Numbered from the stretch's first letter, positions 35,575-44,961 are shown. The stretch is DNA of 64,000 nt from DSOI01 sp041394885 (GCA_041394885.1 JAWKHI010000016.1:62001-126000); one strand, 5' to 3'. The notes: a model not told the origin generated them from the letters alone. Made by a program: numbers and translations.

Positions 35575-38500
35575 TCAAAAGATCAGCTTCATCCCGAACT
35601 GTATCTGTCGCGCCGAATCCGCGGTCTGGGAAATGAGCCCTACGTTGCGGTTGTTGATCACCGCGTTGGGAAACAGGAAATGCGCCTCGTTGAACAGGTT
35701 GAAGAACTCCGCACGGAAGTCGAGCGAGAGGCGTTCGGTGAACCGGAACGTTCGGGAAACCATGAGATCCATGTTCACCGCCCCCGGTCCGGTCAGGACG
35801 TTCGCCGCGGAATTTCCGAAGGTATAGCGGGCCGGTACGGCGAAGGCCGATGCGTCGAACCATCGCTCCGGGGTCCGCTGGCTTCGCGGGAGATTCCCGT
35901 CGCCGCTCCGGTCGGGCCGCTGCCCGCCCGTGGTATTGGCTGGATTGCCGGCGACGCTCGGGCTGAACGGCAACCCGGCGTTGACCTCGAAGATCGGGGA
36001 CAGCTGCCAGCCGCCGAGAATATGGGAAGCGGCGCCGTCAACGACATAGCTTCGGCCGCGCCCGAACGGCAGGTCCCAGACTGCCGCGGTGAAGAACCGG
36101 TGCGGCATATGCTGCAGAGAGATAGCTTTCTCCGGCGCCAGAGTCGTCGAGCGCTGGGGAGAGATTTTGGTAAGAGTCTTGCTGAAGGTGTAGCCGGAGA
36201 GGATCGAAAATCCCCCACTGAACCGTCGCTCGAACTTCGCTTCCAACGCCTGGTAGTTGGCGCCGCCCAAAGGGATAGCCGCCGTGATGTTGGCGAATTG
36301 AGGGAACGCCCGCCTCGGGTTGTTGCCGCCCGCGCCGGGCGCGGGCTGATTGATATCGACCGCGCCCAGAAGTCCGCGAACTGTGTTCGATCCCACATAG
36401 GCCGCGGACACCAAAGAGTTCCCGGGCAGGTTGCGTTGGATGTTGAAGTTCCACTGATTGGTGATCGCAATTGGGAAGTCGAACGGCCATACGGCGGCAA
36501 GCGACCGCCCGTTGAGCACCGTCGGATCGAGCGCCGAAGGACTGATACCGTCTCGGATAATCACGTTGGATGTCGACGCCGCCGCTTGCGTCGGAATGTC
36601 GGTTTGTAGATAGAACGGCGGGTTCGAGTCGGGCGCCGAAGCGGTCGAGAGCAGAAAGTCCCCGGCGTAGAAGATGCCGTACCCACCCCGGATTACGGTG
36701 TCGTCGCCCATGCGATAGGCGAAGCCGATGCGCGGCGCGAAATTGTTCAGATCGCGTTTGCGGAAAGACCGAGCCTCCACGCCATCGCCGGAAACCTGCA
36801 CCAGGCGTCCAAAGTTGGGACTCGCCGGATCCATCACGAAGTTCGCCCGGCGGTTGTTCTGCTCGATGTAGGGAGACTGGTATTCGTATCGGAGCCCCAG
36901 GTTCAACGTGAGCCTCGAGGAGACCTTCCAGTCATCTTGCACGAAGAATTCATGGGCATATCCGATGCGGCGGGCGCTCAAGGCGTTGCTGAAACGCACT
37001 GTGTTTGTGAGCCCCAGCAATGAATCGGCGATGGCGTCTCCGAGAGCTCCGGTGCCGGCCCCGGCTCGTGTGAACTGGCCGTTGAAGTTGAAGCGTCCCC
37101 GCGCGAAGTTCGTGATGCCAGTCCAGCGGATGAACTGGCGTATGTTGACACCTGCCTTCATGGCGTGCCTGCCGCGGTTCCATGACAGCGTATCTACGAA
37201 TTGGCGCACGTCCTGCTTCCGCGGATCGGGAGCGAAGTTTCGGTCGCCGATGTTGCTGTAGCCCGTCATCAGAAACGAGGGAAGCCCGAAGATGTCGTCT
37301 CGATCGAACAGGCCCTGGAAGCCTAGCTGCTTCCAAAGCTGGTCACGCGAAGGCGTGTCGATGGTGCCGTGCAACCGGTTGTAGGAGACGCGGGCCTCGT
37401 TCACCATCGTGCCGCCCGGCAGGATCCGCGTCCAGCTCACTACTCCCGTCTTGGCGCGCGAGGTGCGCAGGGCTGTGTTGGCGCCGCTCGCCGGCAGCGG
37501 CAGATTGCCAGGCTCCAGACGGTCGAAATTGAGATAACTGAACCGCGTGAAAACGGAATCGTTGTTCGTGATGCGCCAATCCCAGCGCGCGTCGACCTTG
37601 TCGTCGTCACGGTCGCGCGAGGCGTTGAACAGGAAGTTCTGCACTCCCGGGCGATTCGGAGCCGGATACAGGTCGAGCAACCCTTTGGCCACTGGATCGA
37701 ATCGACTGGCCGGAATGACGGCGCCGGCGAATGGCGTCCGCGCTCCGCCCGAGGTCTGGGTGGCGGGATCGGCGATATTAGCCACACCCGCGAAGTTCCC
37801 ATCGAGCATCGCGCGCGTCGGTACGGTGTTCAGACGCGTGATTTGTTCGCGGATTCGCGTGCCTTCGTAGCTGCCGAAGAAGAACATCCGGTCTTTTAGA
37901 ATAGGGCCGCCCAAGGTCCCTCCGAACTGGTTCTGACGATACGGCGGTTTGGCCCGCCCACTGTTGAAGAAGTTGTTCGCATCGAGTTTCTCGTTCCGCA
38001 GGAACTCGAACAAGGTGCCGTGGAATTGATTGGTGCCGCTGCGTGTGGATACTTGGACGACGGCCCCTCCGCCGCGGCCGAATTCGGCGCCGTAGTTGTG
38101 CGTTTCGAGCTTGAACTCCTGAATGGCGTCGATCGATGGCTTTACGGCTTGGTTGGACGCAACCACGATTCCGCTGAAGTAGTTGTTGTTGTCGGCCCCG
38201 TCAAGCACGAAGACGTTCTGGTCGAACCCGGCGCCGTTGGCCGAAAATGCATCTTCCACGAAGTTCTGGGCCCGCGATGGAAGCACGCCCGCGCTCAGCA
38301 TGGCCAATTCCTGATAGTTGCGGCCGTTGAGAGGCATCTGCGTGATGGTCTTGTTCTCGATCACCTGCCCTAGGTTGGAAGTCTCCGACTGCAGCAGCGG
38401 AACTTCGGCGGTCACGTCCACTGACTCGGTCACCTGGCCCAGCCGTAGCGCCAGATCGATGCGTGCGCGCGTACCGGCGTTCAGTGTCACATTCGGGCGG

Positions 38501-38760
38501 CGCAGTGACTGAAATCCTTCCTTTGTCACCGAGACGTCGTAGTCGCCGATAGGCAGCGCCGTGATTACATAGATGCCCTCGTCGTTAGTGGCCGCTTTAT
38601 GCACGAGGCCCGTACGCTGGTTGGTAGCCGTTATCGCCACTCCCGGCACGGGGCTACCGGAAGGATCGTTGATCACCCCGGTAATGGTCGCTGTGTCAAG
38701 CTGAGCGATCAGGGGCAGCGCGAGCGAAGCCGTCGCAAGACGCATAATAGTTGTCAACAT
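35575..38760 (-). CDS. Oar-like TonB-dependent receptor with carboxypeptidase-regulatory domain
   Basis: 1061 residues. After a signal (MRLATASLALPLIAQ) the first 90 residues form a CarboxypepD_reg-like beta-sandwich (TATITGVINDPSGSPVPGVA, GIYVITALPIGDYDV). The plug follows (QMPLNGRNYQELAML, NVFVLDGADNNNYFSG, YGAEFGRGGGAVVQVSTRSG) and then a long barrel ending in QIQFGMKLIF with the terminal aromatic residue. These outer-membrane receptors import large or polymeric substrates and are expanded in Bryobacterales. A ribosome site (AGGAGC) lies six bases before the ATG. A 17-bp palindrome lies in the divergent promoter region. Likely induced by its substrate. Confidence 0.9.
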   Translation of the reverse strand: MLTTIMRLATASLALPLIAQLDTATITGVINDPSGSPVPGVAITATNQRTGLVHKAATNDEGIYVITALPIGDYDVSVTKEGFQSLRRPNVTLNAGTRARIDLALRLGQVTESVDVTAEVPLLQSETSNLGQVIENKTITQMPLNGRNYQELAMLSAGVLPSRAQNFVEDAFSANGAGFDQNVFVLDGADNNNYFSGIVVASNQAVKPSIDAIQEFKLETHNYGAEFGRGGGAVVQVSTRSGTNQFHGTLFEFLRNEKLDANNFFNSGRAKPPYRQNQFGGTLGGPILKDRMFFFGSYEGTRIREQITRLNTVPTRAMLDGNFAGVANIADPATQTSGGARTPFAGAVIPASRFDPVAKGLLDLYPAPNRPGVQNFLFNASRDRDDDKVDARWDWRITNNDSVFTRFSYLNFDRLEPGNLPLPASGANTALRTSRAKTGVVSWTRILPGGTMVNEARVSYNRLHGTIDTPSRDQLWKQLGFQGLFDRDDIFGLPSFLMTGYSNIGDRNFAPDPRKQDVRQFVDTLSWNRGRHAMKAGVNIRQFIRWTGITNFARGRFNFNGQFTRAGAGTGALGDAIADSLLGLTNTVRFSNALSARRIGYAHEFFVQDDWKVSSRLTLNLGLRYEYQSPYIEQNNRRANFVMDPASPNFGRLVQVSGDGVEARSFRKRDLNNFAPRIGFAYRMGDDTVIRGGYGIFYAGDFLLSTASAPDSNPPFYLQTDIPTQAAASTSNVIIRDGISPSALDPTVLNGRSLAAVWPFDFPIAITNQWNFNIQRNLPGNSLVSAAYVGSNTVRGLLGAVDINQPAPGAGGNNPRRAFPQFANITAAIPLGGANYQALEAKFERRFSGGFSILSGYTFSKTLTKISPQRSTTLAPEKAISLQHMPHRFFTAAVWDLPFGRGRSYVVDGAASHILGGWQLSPIFEVNAGLPFSPSVAGNPANTTGGQRPDRSGDGNLPRSQRTPERWFDASAFAVPARYTFGNSAANVLTGPGAVNMDLMVSRTFRFTERLSLDFRAEFFNLFNEAHFLFPNAVINNRNVGLISQTADSARQIQFGMKLIF

Positions 38761-38792
38761 ATTAAGCTCCTTTAATGCATTTGGGCTACCGG

Positions 38793-38809
38793 GAGCATAT
38801 CATATGCTC
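38793..38809. promoter_or_regulatory. 17-bp perfect palindrome, candidate operator
   Basis: GAGCATATCATATGCTC is an exact inverted repeat with 8-base arms around a single C. It sits in the 53-bp gap between the divergent TonB-dependent receptor (start 38760) and the DUF2071 gene (start 38814). This is the size and symmetry of a site for a dimeric repressor. No cognate regulator gene is next to it. Confidence 0.5.
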
Positions 38810-38813
38810 AACC

Positions 38814-39605
38814 ATGGCGATGCCTTTGACCCCACGTCCCTGGCCCCTGCCATCCGCCCCCTGGGTGATGCGCATGCGCTGGCTGGAACTCCTGTTCGCA
38901 CACTGGAGGCTGGACTCGAACGCAGCCAGACGCATCCGATCGCTGCTGCCGGCCGGTCTCAATCTCGATACGTTCGACGGGCACGCCTACATCGGAGCCG
39001 TGCCTTTTTTCATGGAGAACGTAACTCCACGCTTCGTTCCGCCCTTCCCCGGATTGCACGCGTTTCCGGAACTGAACCTGCGTACCTACGTGACCGCGGG
39101 CGGCAAGCCGGGCGTCTGGTTCTTCAGTCTCGATGCCGGTGGGAAGCTGGCCGTCCGCGTGGCGCGCAGGTTCTTTCACCTGCCTTACTTCGACGCCGCT
39201 TTCCGCGTGGAGATCGCGCGGGCGGTCAACTACCGGTGTACCCGCACCCACCGGGGGTCCCCGCCCGCCGCATTCGACGCGACCTATCGCCCAATTGGCG
39301 ACCCCTACCGCGCCCAGCCGGGCTCTCTGGATCACTGGCTCACCGGGCGCTATTGCTTCTATTCAGCGAACTCGGCCCACGTGGTCTTCCGTGCTGAGAT
39401 TGACCACGAGCCGTGGCCGCTGCAACGCGCCGAAGCCGAGATCCGTTTCAATACACTGGGCGATTGGCTCGGTATCCCAATGCGCGGCGAGCCCGGCGCT
39501 TTGCACTTTTCCCGTCGGCTCGACGTCCATGCGTGGATGATCCACCGCCTCGCGGATGCCGATACTCCTCCTTCTACAGCCCCGCCGGAAACGCTATCCT
39601 GGTAG
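38814..39605 (+). CDS. DUF2071 (YqjF-like) protein
   Basis: About 263 residues from the ATG at 38814; a second ATG follows two codons later. Family features are MRMRWLELLFAHWRLD, the DGHAYIGAVPFFMENVTPRF region (matching the WVGVVPFrm style of YqjF), FPELNLRTYVTAGGKPGVWF, FFSLDAGGKLAV and RRFFHLPYFDAAF. The function of the family is not known. It diverges from the receptor gene and is followed after six bases by a dehydrogenase gene, so they are probably co-transcribed. Confidence 0.8.
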   Translation: MAMPLTPRPWPLPSAPWVMRMRWLELLFAHWRLDSNAARRIRSLLPAGLNLDTFDGHAYIGAVPFFMENVTPRFVPPFPGLHAFPELNLRTYVTAGGKPGVWFFSLDAGGKLAVRVARRFFHLPYFDAAFRVEIARAVNYRCTRTHRGSPPAAFDATYRPIGDPYRAQPGSLDHWLTGRYCFYSANSAHVVFRAEIDHEPWPLQRAEAEIRFNTLGDWLGIPMRGEPGALHFSRRLDVHAWMIHRLADADTPPSTAPPETLSW

Positions 39606-39611
39606 CTTCCC

Positions 39612-40643
39612 ATGAAAGCGCTTCTCCTAAAAGAGTACAAAGTGATGGAGCTGGTCGACATGCCGGTTCCCTCGTTCGGACCCGACGATCTCCTGGTCCG
39701 CGTGAAAGCCTGCGGCATTTGTGGCAGCGACGTCCATGGCTTCGATGGCAGCACGGGCCGCCGCCTGCCGCCCATCGTCATGGGCCACGAAGCGGCCGGG
39801 ATGGTCGAAGCGGTTGGGGACAACGTGAAAGATCTCGCCGCCGGAGATCGCGTCACCTTTGACTCCACGGTTTCCTGCGGCAACTGCTTCTTTTGCCGCC
39901 GGGGCCAGATCAACCTTTGCGACAACCGCCAGGTGCTCGGCGTGTCCACACCCGAGTTCCGCCGTCACGGCGCCTTTGCCGAATACGTGACCGTGCCACG
40001 CCGGATCGCCTACAAGATTCCGGAAAATCTTCCGTTCGAACACGCCGCGATGATCGAAGCCGTCTCGGTGGCCGTTCATGGCGTGAACCGCACCCCGATC
40101 CGGCTGGGCGATTCCGCCGTCGTCGTCGGCAGCGGGATGATCGGTTTGCTCGTAGTGCAGGCCCTGAAAAAAGCCGGCGCCGGACGCATCATCGCGGTAG
40201 ATCTCGAAGACAACAAGCTCGAACTGGCGAAGTCACTCGGCGCCACCGATCTGCTCAACCCGTCGCGGGACGACGTGCCGCGCGCAATTCAGGATATGAC
40301 GGGCGGCCGCGGCGCCGATGTCGCGATGGACGCCGTCGGCGCCACGGCGCCGATCAAGACCTGTGTCGCCAGTGTTCGCAAGGGCGGAGCCGTCACACTC
40401 ATCGGCAACATCACGCCTTCGATCGAGCTGCCATTGCAAGCCGTGGTTTCGCGCGAAATCACGCTCTACGGCTCCTGTGCCTCCAACGGCGAGTACCCGG
40501 AGTGCATTGCCCTCATGTCGTCCGGCGATATTCAGGTGGCGCCGATCATTTCCGCCAAGGCGCCGCTCGAGGAAGCCGCGCGATGGTTCGAACGCCTCTA
40601 CGGCAAGGAGCCGGGCGTGATGAAGGTCATCATCCAGCCGTAG
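39612..40643 (+). CDS. Zinc-dependent medium-chain alcohol/polyol dehydrogenase
   Basis: 343 residues. The catalytic zinc ligands are in KACGICGSDVHGF and MGHEAAGMVEAVG, and the structural zinc loop is CGNCFFCRRGQINLC. The Rossmann motif VVVGSGMIGLLVVQ begins near residue 170 and AVDLEDNKLELAKSLGA selects NAD. It most resembles sorbitol/galactitol-phosphate or threonine dehydrogenase-like enzymes and would oxidise a polyol or sugar alcohol in the cytoplasm. The gene follows the DUF2071 gene by six bases. Confidence 0.88.
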   Translation: MKALLLKEYKVMELVDMPVPSFGPDDLLVRVKACGICGSDVHGFDGSTGRRLPPIVMGHEAAGMVEAVGDNVKDLAAGDRVTFDSTVSCGNCFFCRRGQINLCDNRQVLGVSTPEFRRHGAFAEYVTVPRRIAYKIPENLPFEHAAMIEAVSVAVHGVNRTPIRLGDSAVVVGSGMIGLLVVQALKKAGAGRIIAVDLEDNKLELAKSLGATDLLNPSRDDVPRAIQDMTGGRGADVAMDAVGATAPIKTCVASVRKGGAVTLIGNITPSIELPLQAVVSREITLYGSCASNGEYPECIALMSSGDIQVAPIISAKAPLEEAARWFERLYGKEPGVMKVIIQP

Positions 40644-40658
40644 CCATTGCAGCGAGCG

Positions 40659-41252
40659 CTACGGAACCAACGCGGCATACACCGCGTAGAGCGCCGTTGC
40701 GCCCGCCGCCGCCGCGATCAATCCCGACACCAGCCGCTTCTTCAGAAAGAAGATCAGAATCAGGCCGGTGAGCGATACCAGCGCCATCAGCGCCGCGGAA
40801 ACGTCGATCAAAAACGACCATGCCTTGCCCGTGTCGCGTCCTTTGTGTAGGTCGTTCCACACGGCCACCGCCCCCATGCGCGTCTCGGTGAGGTCGTAGC
40901 CGCCGGTGGCGCGATCGAGAAAGGCGTCGGCGGCGTACCCGGGCCCTTTGAACGAGATCGCCAGTTGCGTGTCATCGACGCGGAAGTCGCTGAGTGCGCC
41001 TTTCACGCCGTCGTGAGCCCGCAAATACTCGACGATCTCGAGTTTAGCGACGTCCTTGGCCCAGGCCGGGTTCACCGCGCCTTTGTGTTCGATGACCGCC
41101 TGGCGGCCGAACCAATCGGCATGGTTCAACGTCAACCCGGTGAGGGCGAAAAAGAACACCATCGCGAAGCAGACCATCGAAAGATAGATGTGCAGCCATC
41201 GCGAAAGCGCCGCCAGTTTTCGCTTCCAGACCGGGTTCCGCTCAGCGGCCAT
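40659..41252 (-). CDS. PepSY-associated membrane protein
   Basis: 197 residues. Three hydrophobic helices are visible: about 20-43 (IYLSMVCFAMVFFFALTGLT), 145-170 (FLIDVSAALMALVSLTGLIL) and 175-195. Between the first two is a periplasmic part containing a PepSY-like segment (EIVEYLRAHDGVKGALSDFR, TGGYDLTETRMGAVAVW). The phrase NDLHKGRDTG is typical of PepSY-TM proteins next to flavin or haem electron-transfer components. It is the last gene of the EF-hand/ApbE operon and overlaps the ApbE gene by 11 bases, so a role with flavinylation or electron flow is inferred. Confidence 0.78.
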   Translation of the reverse strand: MAAERNPVWKRKLAALSRWLHIYLSMVCFAMVFFFALTGLTLNHADWFGRQAVIEHKGAVNPAWAKDVAKLEIVEYLRAHDGVKGALSDFRVDDTQLAISFKGPGYAADAFLDRATGGYDLTETRMGAVAVWNDLHKGRDTGKAWSFLIDVSAALMALVSLTGLILIFFLKKRLVSGLIAAAAGATALYAVYAALVP

Positions 41253-42744
41253 TCGCCTTCCGCACCTCGATCACCGCGCCCGCCACTTCGTCGTTGGCCG
41301 GGAGGTCCACCTTCGCCGGAGCCGCGCCGAGGTCGATCTCCTGGCGCATCATTTGATACGTGCCATGCTCGCGCGCGGCCTCGATGAACACGGTGTACCG
41401 GCCGGGTTTCACCGGTTTGCCGGCGTTGTCGTTCCCGTCCCATTTGAGCGTGTATTTGCCCGGCGGACGCGTGGCGCTCGAGACCGTGGCGGTAAGGTCG
41501 GTCCCTTCGGCGAGCGACCGCAGACGGTCACTGCGAGACCATGACTTCAGGTCCGGTAGCCACCGCGGCTTCTCGTACCAAAGAGCGAGCGTCCGCACCG
41601 GGAAGCGATCCTTGTCCTCCACCCACACCGCGACGTAAGGCCGCCGGTACCGCCGGTCCTCCACGCGGGCGAGTTCCAACTGGATCACCACCTCGAACGG
41701 CGACGGCGCAAACAGCGGCAACACTCCGCCGTAGGCAAGCCTCGGCAGCGCGAGCGCTGCCCATCCGGGGCTGGCAAGCCGCGTCCCGTCGCTTTTCGCC
41801 AGCAGAAACTCGACGCCGCGGGTCGCCGACGCCAGCCGTGCGCTAGCCGCGGGTTCCATCACCGAAAACGCGGTGGCCAGCGCGCCAGCCGTGGCCGCAT
41901 CCTGAGCCACCACCGTCGAACTGATCACATGGTCCACCGGTTGCGCCGTTCGCGGATCCACGATGTGCGAATAGTGCCGGCCTCCGATGTCGAACCCCCG
42001 GCGATAGCTGCCACTAGTGGCCACCGCACGGTCACGAACCTGGATCCGATCGAGCGCGATTCCGTTCTCGGCGTCATCGCGGGGATCGCGGATCGAAACG
42101 GCGTCTTCCATGTCGCCGCGCACCACCAGGTCGCCGCCGATATCGAGCATCACTCCGGACGCGTCCGCCGCTCGCAAGGCGGCATCGGCCGCCTTGGCCA
42201 CGATGTAGCTTTTGGCGAACGAGTTCAGCGCCAGCGGTGCGCCGGTCAACCGTGTCGCGGTGCGCGCCGCGGCGTCCAGCCGGTAGTGCGTCTGCCGCAC
42301 CATCGCCGCGGCGTCGCGCAACTCGCTTTCGGAAGGCAGCCGGTTCAGCGCGGCGGCGGATTTCCACAGACGCGTCACCACCTCCGCCGCCGGGTCCAGC
42401 GCCCCGCCGGTTCGATCGCGCCACTCGGAAAACAACCGCAGCACTTCGAACAACTCCGGGGATACCCGCTCCGGCGTATTGCGCGTACGCATCCACCGGC
42501 TGAACTCGCTCGAGTGGTCCCAAGCGCTCAGGATCTGCGCACACCGGTCAATCTCTTCCAGCGCGGCCGCCTCGGCGAGCAGGGCTTGCGCTTCGGTGGC
42601 GGCGAGCACCTTTAATTCGAGCGACGTGCCCAGAACATTCTCGTGATGAAAGGTATAGGGCCGGACGGGCTTTGCACCCGGGATGGCCCACCCGCAGACC
42701 GCCGCGCCGAGCACGGCCGCGACTGGCAACAGTAGTCGTATCAT
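41242..42744 (-). CDS. ApbE-type FMN transferase fused to DUF2271
   Basis: 500 residues with an N-terminal signal/anchor (MIRLLLPVAAVLGAAVCGWA). The ApbE domain covers about 35-320: FHHENVLGTSLELKV, ILSAWDHSSEFSRWM, LNSFAKSYIVAKAADAAL, GVMLDIGGDLVVRGD and HYSHIVDPRTAQPV. ApbE moves FMN from FAD onto a Thr/Ser of exported proteins. From about 345 the DUF2271 part follows (VIQLELARVEDRRYRRPYVA, TLALWYEKPRWLPDLKSWSR, KYTLKWDGNDNAGKPV). Normally these are separate genes. A PepSY membrane partner follows. No obvious FMN-acceptor protein (DxxTS(A/G)AT motif) was noticed in this window. Confidence 0.85.
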   Translation of the reverse strand: MIRLLLPVAAVLGAAVCGWAIPGAKPVRPYTFHHENVLGTSLELKVLAATEAQALLAEAAALEEIDRCAQILSAWDHSSEFSRWMRTRNTPERVSPELFEVLRLFSEWRDRTGGALDPAAEVVTRLWKSAAALNRLPSESELRDAAAMVRQTHYRLDAAARTATRLTGAPLALNSFAKSYIVAKAADAALRAADASGVMLDIGGDLVVRGDMEDAVSIRDPRDDAENGIALDRIQVRDRAVATSGSYRRGFDIGGRHYSHIVDPRTAQPVDHVISSTVVAQDAATAGALATAFSVMEPAASARLASATRGVEFLLAKSDGTRLASPGWAALALPRLAYGGVLPLFAPSPFEVVIQLELARVEDRRYRRPYVAVWVEDKDRFPVRTLALWYEKPRWLPDLKSWSRSDRLRSLAEGTDLTATVSSATRPPGKYTLKWDGNDNAGKPVKPGRYTVFIEAAREHGTYQMMRQEIDLGAAPAKVDLPANDEVAGAVIEVRKANGR

Positions 42745-42779
42745 GAATCTCTTTCTCGGGGATGTCGGCCGTGATGCGC

Positions 42780-43715
42780 CTAACGGCGGCCGCGAGGTCC
42801 GGGGCCGAAACCACCCCGGCCCATCGCATCCGTCATCTCCTTCTTGCTGACCAGGCCGTCATTGTTGGCGTCGAAGTGCGAGAAGTTTTCCTGCATCGGC
42901 GGAGGCATTTCATCTTTGGAGAGCTGGCCGTCGCCGTTGGCGTCGCGCTCTTCGAAGATGTGCGAAACCATCTCGGCCGGGTTCCCACGGCCACGACCTC
43001 CGCCGAACTCCGGCCGGATCTCGTCGGGCGTCAACTGCCCGTCGCGATCGCGGTCCAGCTTCGCGAGAGCCTTGCTGGCTCCGGCGATTTCCGATTTCGA
43101 AACGTTCCCATCGTGGTCGGCGTCGAGAGCCGCCATGACGGGATCCATACGGCGAAAACCCTCGGGGCCGCCGCGGCCTTCCGGACGTTCCCGTCCACTC
43201 CCGCGCGCACCGGGACCCGGCGCCTCGGCCATCTTCTTCAGCTCTTCCGCGCTCAGTGAGCCGTCCTTGTCGAGGTCCCCACGGGCGATCATGCCCTGCA
43301 TCCGCTCCGGAATCTCGTCTTTCGACAGGGTGCCGTCGCCGTTACGGTCGAACTCGAGCAGGCGCTTGGTCATGGCCGCCGGGTCCATCCCACCGGGGCC
43401 ACCGGGGCCACCGGGGCCGCCCTCCCGCCCACCGCGCCCGCGACCCTCCCCGAAGTTCGGCCGCACCTCATCCAGGCTCAACATGCCGTCATGGTCTTTG
43501 TCGAGCTTCATCAGCGAAACCGACGCCTTGGCGATCTCGTCCGCCGAGATCGCGCCATCCCGGTCGGCATCGAGGATCGTGACCACCGGGCTCATCGGAG
43601 GCCTTCCCCCAGGGCCGCCCGGTCCGCGCCCGGGACCGCGAGGCCCCTCCTGGGCCAAGGCCAAACCCGCGGTAGCCACCGCGCAAATGCTCGTATATAG
43701 AAAAGTTCGGTTCAT
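42780..43715 (-). CDS. Exported calcium-binding protein with eight EF-hand loops
   Basis: About 311 residues from the ATG at 43715, which has GGAGG eight bases upstream. A signal peptide (MNRTFLYTSICAVATAGLAL) is followed by a Gly/Pro/Arg-rich linker. Eight EF-hand loops read DADRDGAISADE, DKDHDGMLSLDE, DRNGDGTLSKDE, DLDKDGSLSAEE, DADHDGNVSKSE, DRDRDGQLTPDE, DANGDGQLSKDE and DANNDGLVSKKE, separated by Gly-rich spacers. The loops should bind Ca2+ in the periplasm or outside. It is the first gene of an operon with the ApbE-DUF2271 fusion and the PepSY protein. The run of GGCC/ACCGGGG repeats at 43388-43425 is the Gly-Pro-Gly linker. Confidence 0.87.
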   Translation of the reverse strand: MNRTFLYTSICAVATAGLALAQEGPRGPGRGPGGPGGRPPMSPVVTILDADRDGAISADEIAKASVSLMKLDKDHDGMLSLDEVRPNFGEGRGRGGREGGPGGPGGPGGMDPAAMTKRLLEFDRNGDGTLSKDEIPERMQGMIARGDLDKDGSLSAEELKKMAEAPGPGARGSGRERPEGRGGPEGFRRMDPVMAALDADHDGNVSKSEIAGASKALAKLDRDRDGQLTPDEIRPEFGGGRGRGNPAEMVSHIFEERDANGDGQLSKDEMPPPMQENFSHFDANNDGLVSKKEMTDAMGRGGFGPGPRGRR

Positions 43716-43839
43716 GATAGCGCCTCCTGGGCCGGATGCATGGGTCACGCGGACCCTCCTGTGCCCTGCTAATATGGCGCAGGCCAAGCCCTTGTCGTTG
43801 CTGATTGGGCGTAAGGTTTTGTTAAGGACGCCGGCCGGT

Positions 43840-44961
43840 TCAGGAATGCGCGCGCACCCAGGCGGCCATCTCCCGATTGGCCGCCGTGATTCCCGTGATA
43901 CTCGCCTCGTCCGGACTTTCATCCGGCCCGCGAAGCCCCCGCTTCCGCGCCCGGTTCCGCAAATACGCCCCGCAGAGATGAAAACCCACGCACTCGGGAA
44001 TCTCCCGCAACGCCGCGAGCGTCGCCGCGTACTTCGCCGGATCGTTCCGCCGCACCCCGTCCGGCAGATCGATGCGTCCCGCGCTGTCGGCCAGCAGGAT
44101 CGGCTTCCCCGTCATGGCCGCGAACCGGCGCAGATCGTTGCCGATGCGCTCCACGGTGCCGAAATCCTGAAAGCTGAACACATCCACGTAGGGCGCCGCC
44201 GCTTGCAGCACCGGTTCGGCCACCGGAGCGCCGGCCTCGTAACGGTCGCCAAAGATCAGGTGATTGCGGTCGTAGCGTCGAATCGCGTCGTGCGTCACTT
44301 TGTAGTACCGGGCGGCCAGTTCGCGCAGCTCCCGCCTGCCGGCCTCCGATTGCAGCCGCGCGGGATCGAACAGCGGACCCTTCCACGCATTCCAGGGCCG
44401 TGTGTGGATCCACACCGGGCAGTCCGTGTAGAAGTAACCGATCAGCTTGCTGTCGCCCGCAAGGCGGCCGCACTGGCTGCGCGCCACGTAGTCGCACCAA
44501 TCCTCGAATCCGGAACTGGTGAAGTCCGGCAGTTTCACCTCGGCGTCCCATTGATGGATTTCGGCGAACGGCAGCAGGTGGCAGTAGGGCAGTCCCAACC
44601 ACTGATACTCCTCGTAGGTGAACGAGGGCGAATGGCGATGAATCGTGTCGTGGATCACGACCACTTCCTGCGTCCAGCCCACGCTGTTGAAGCCCCACGC
44701 CTCGAGGTCCGGCCGCACGGCCTGCCGGAGCCATCGCTCCATGTTGTTGCCGTACTTCCGGTTCCAGATGTCGCCGGACTCCGCATACCGCAGCGGCGCG
44801 GCATCGATGTGGTTGAACCCGATGCTGAAGAACGGTTCGCCTTTGGGCGTGCGCAGCCACCAGCGGCCATTCCGTTTCATCACGGTGAAGAATCCGTCCG
44901 CGGCTTGCGCGCCCGCGGCTGTGGCGAGAAAACTCACGAATTGGCGGCGATTCACCTTCAT
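43840..44961 (-). CDS. Exported agarase-like glycoside hydrolase (TIM-barrel)
   Basis: About 373 residues from the ATG at 44961. A Tat-like leader (MKVNRRQFVSFLATAAGAQA) is followed by RWWLRTPKGEPFFSIGFNHI, a phrase seen in beta-agarase/GH86-like and related beta-glycosidase barrels, then GFNSVGWTQEV, KLIGYFYTDCPVWI and APYVDVFSFQDFG. The family is not certain, but the layout (exported, TIM-barrel glycosidase) is. Likely catalytic acids include Asp in YTDCP and Glu/Asp later in the barrel. It may attack polysaccharide taken up or sensed by the nearby receptor; that link is inference. Confidence 0.6.
   Translation of the reverse strand: MKVNRRQFVSFLATAAGAQAADGFFTVMKRNGRWWLRTPKGEPFFSIGFNHIDAAPLRYAESGDIWNRKYGNNMERWLRQAVRPDLEAWGFNSVGWTQEVVVIHDTIHRHSPSFTYEEYQWLGLPYCHLLPFAEIHQWDAEVKLPDFTSSGFEDWCDYVARSQCGRLAGDSKLIGYFYTDCPVWIHTRPWNAWKGPLFDPARLQSEAGRRELRELAARYYKVTHDAIRRYDRNHLIFGDRYEAGAPVAEPVLQAAAPYVDVFSFQDFGTVERIGNDLRRFAAMTGKPILLADSAGRIDLPDGVRRNDPAKYAATLAALREIPECVGFHLCGAYLRNRARKRGLRGPDESPDEASITGITAANREMAAWVRAHS

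Noticed and set aside
43388..43425. ACCGGGGCC repeats as a CRISPR or mobile repeat
   Set aside because: They encode the Gly-Pro-Gly linker between EF-hands in frame and are short.
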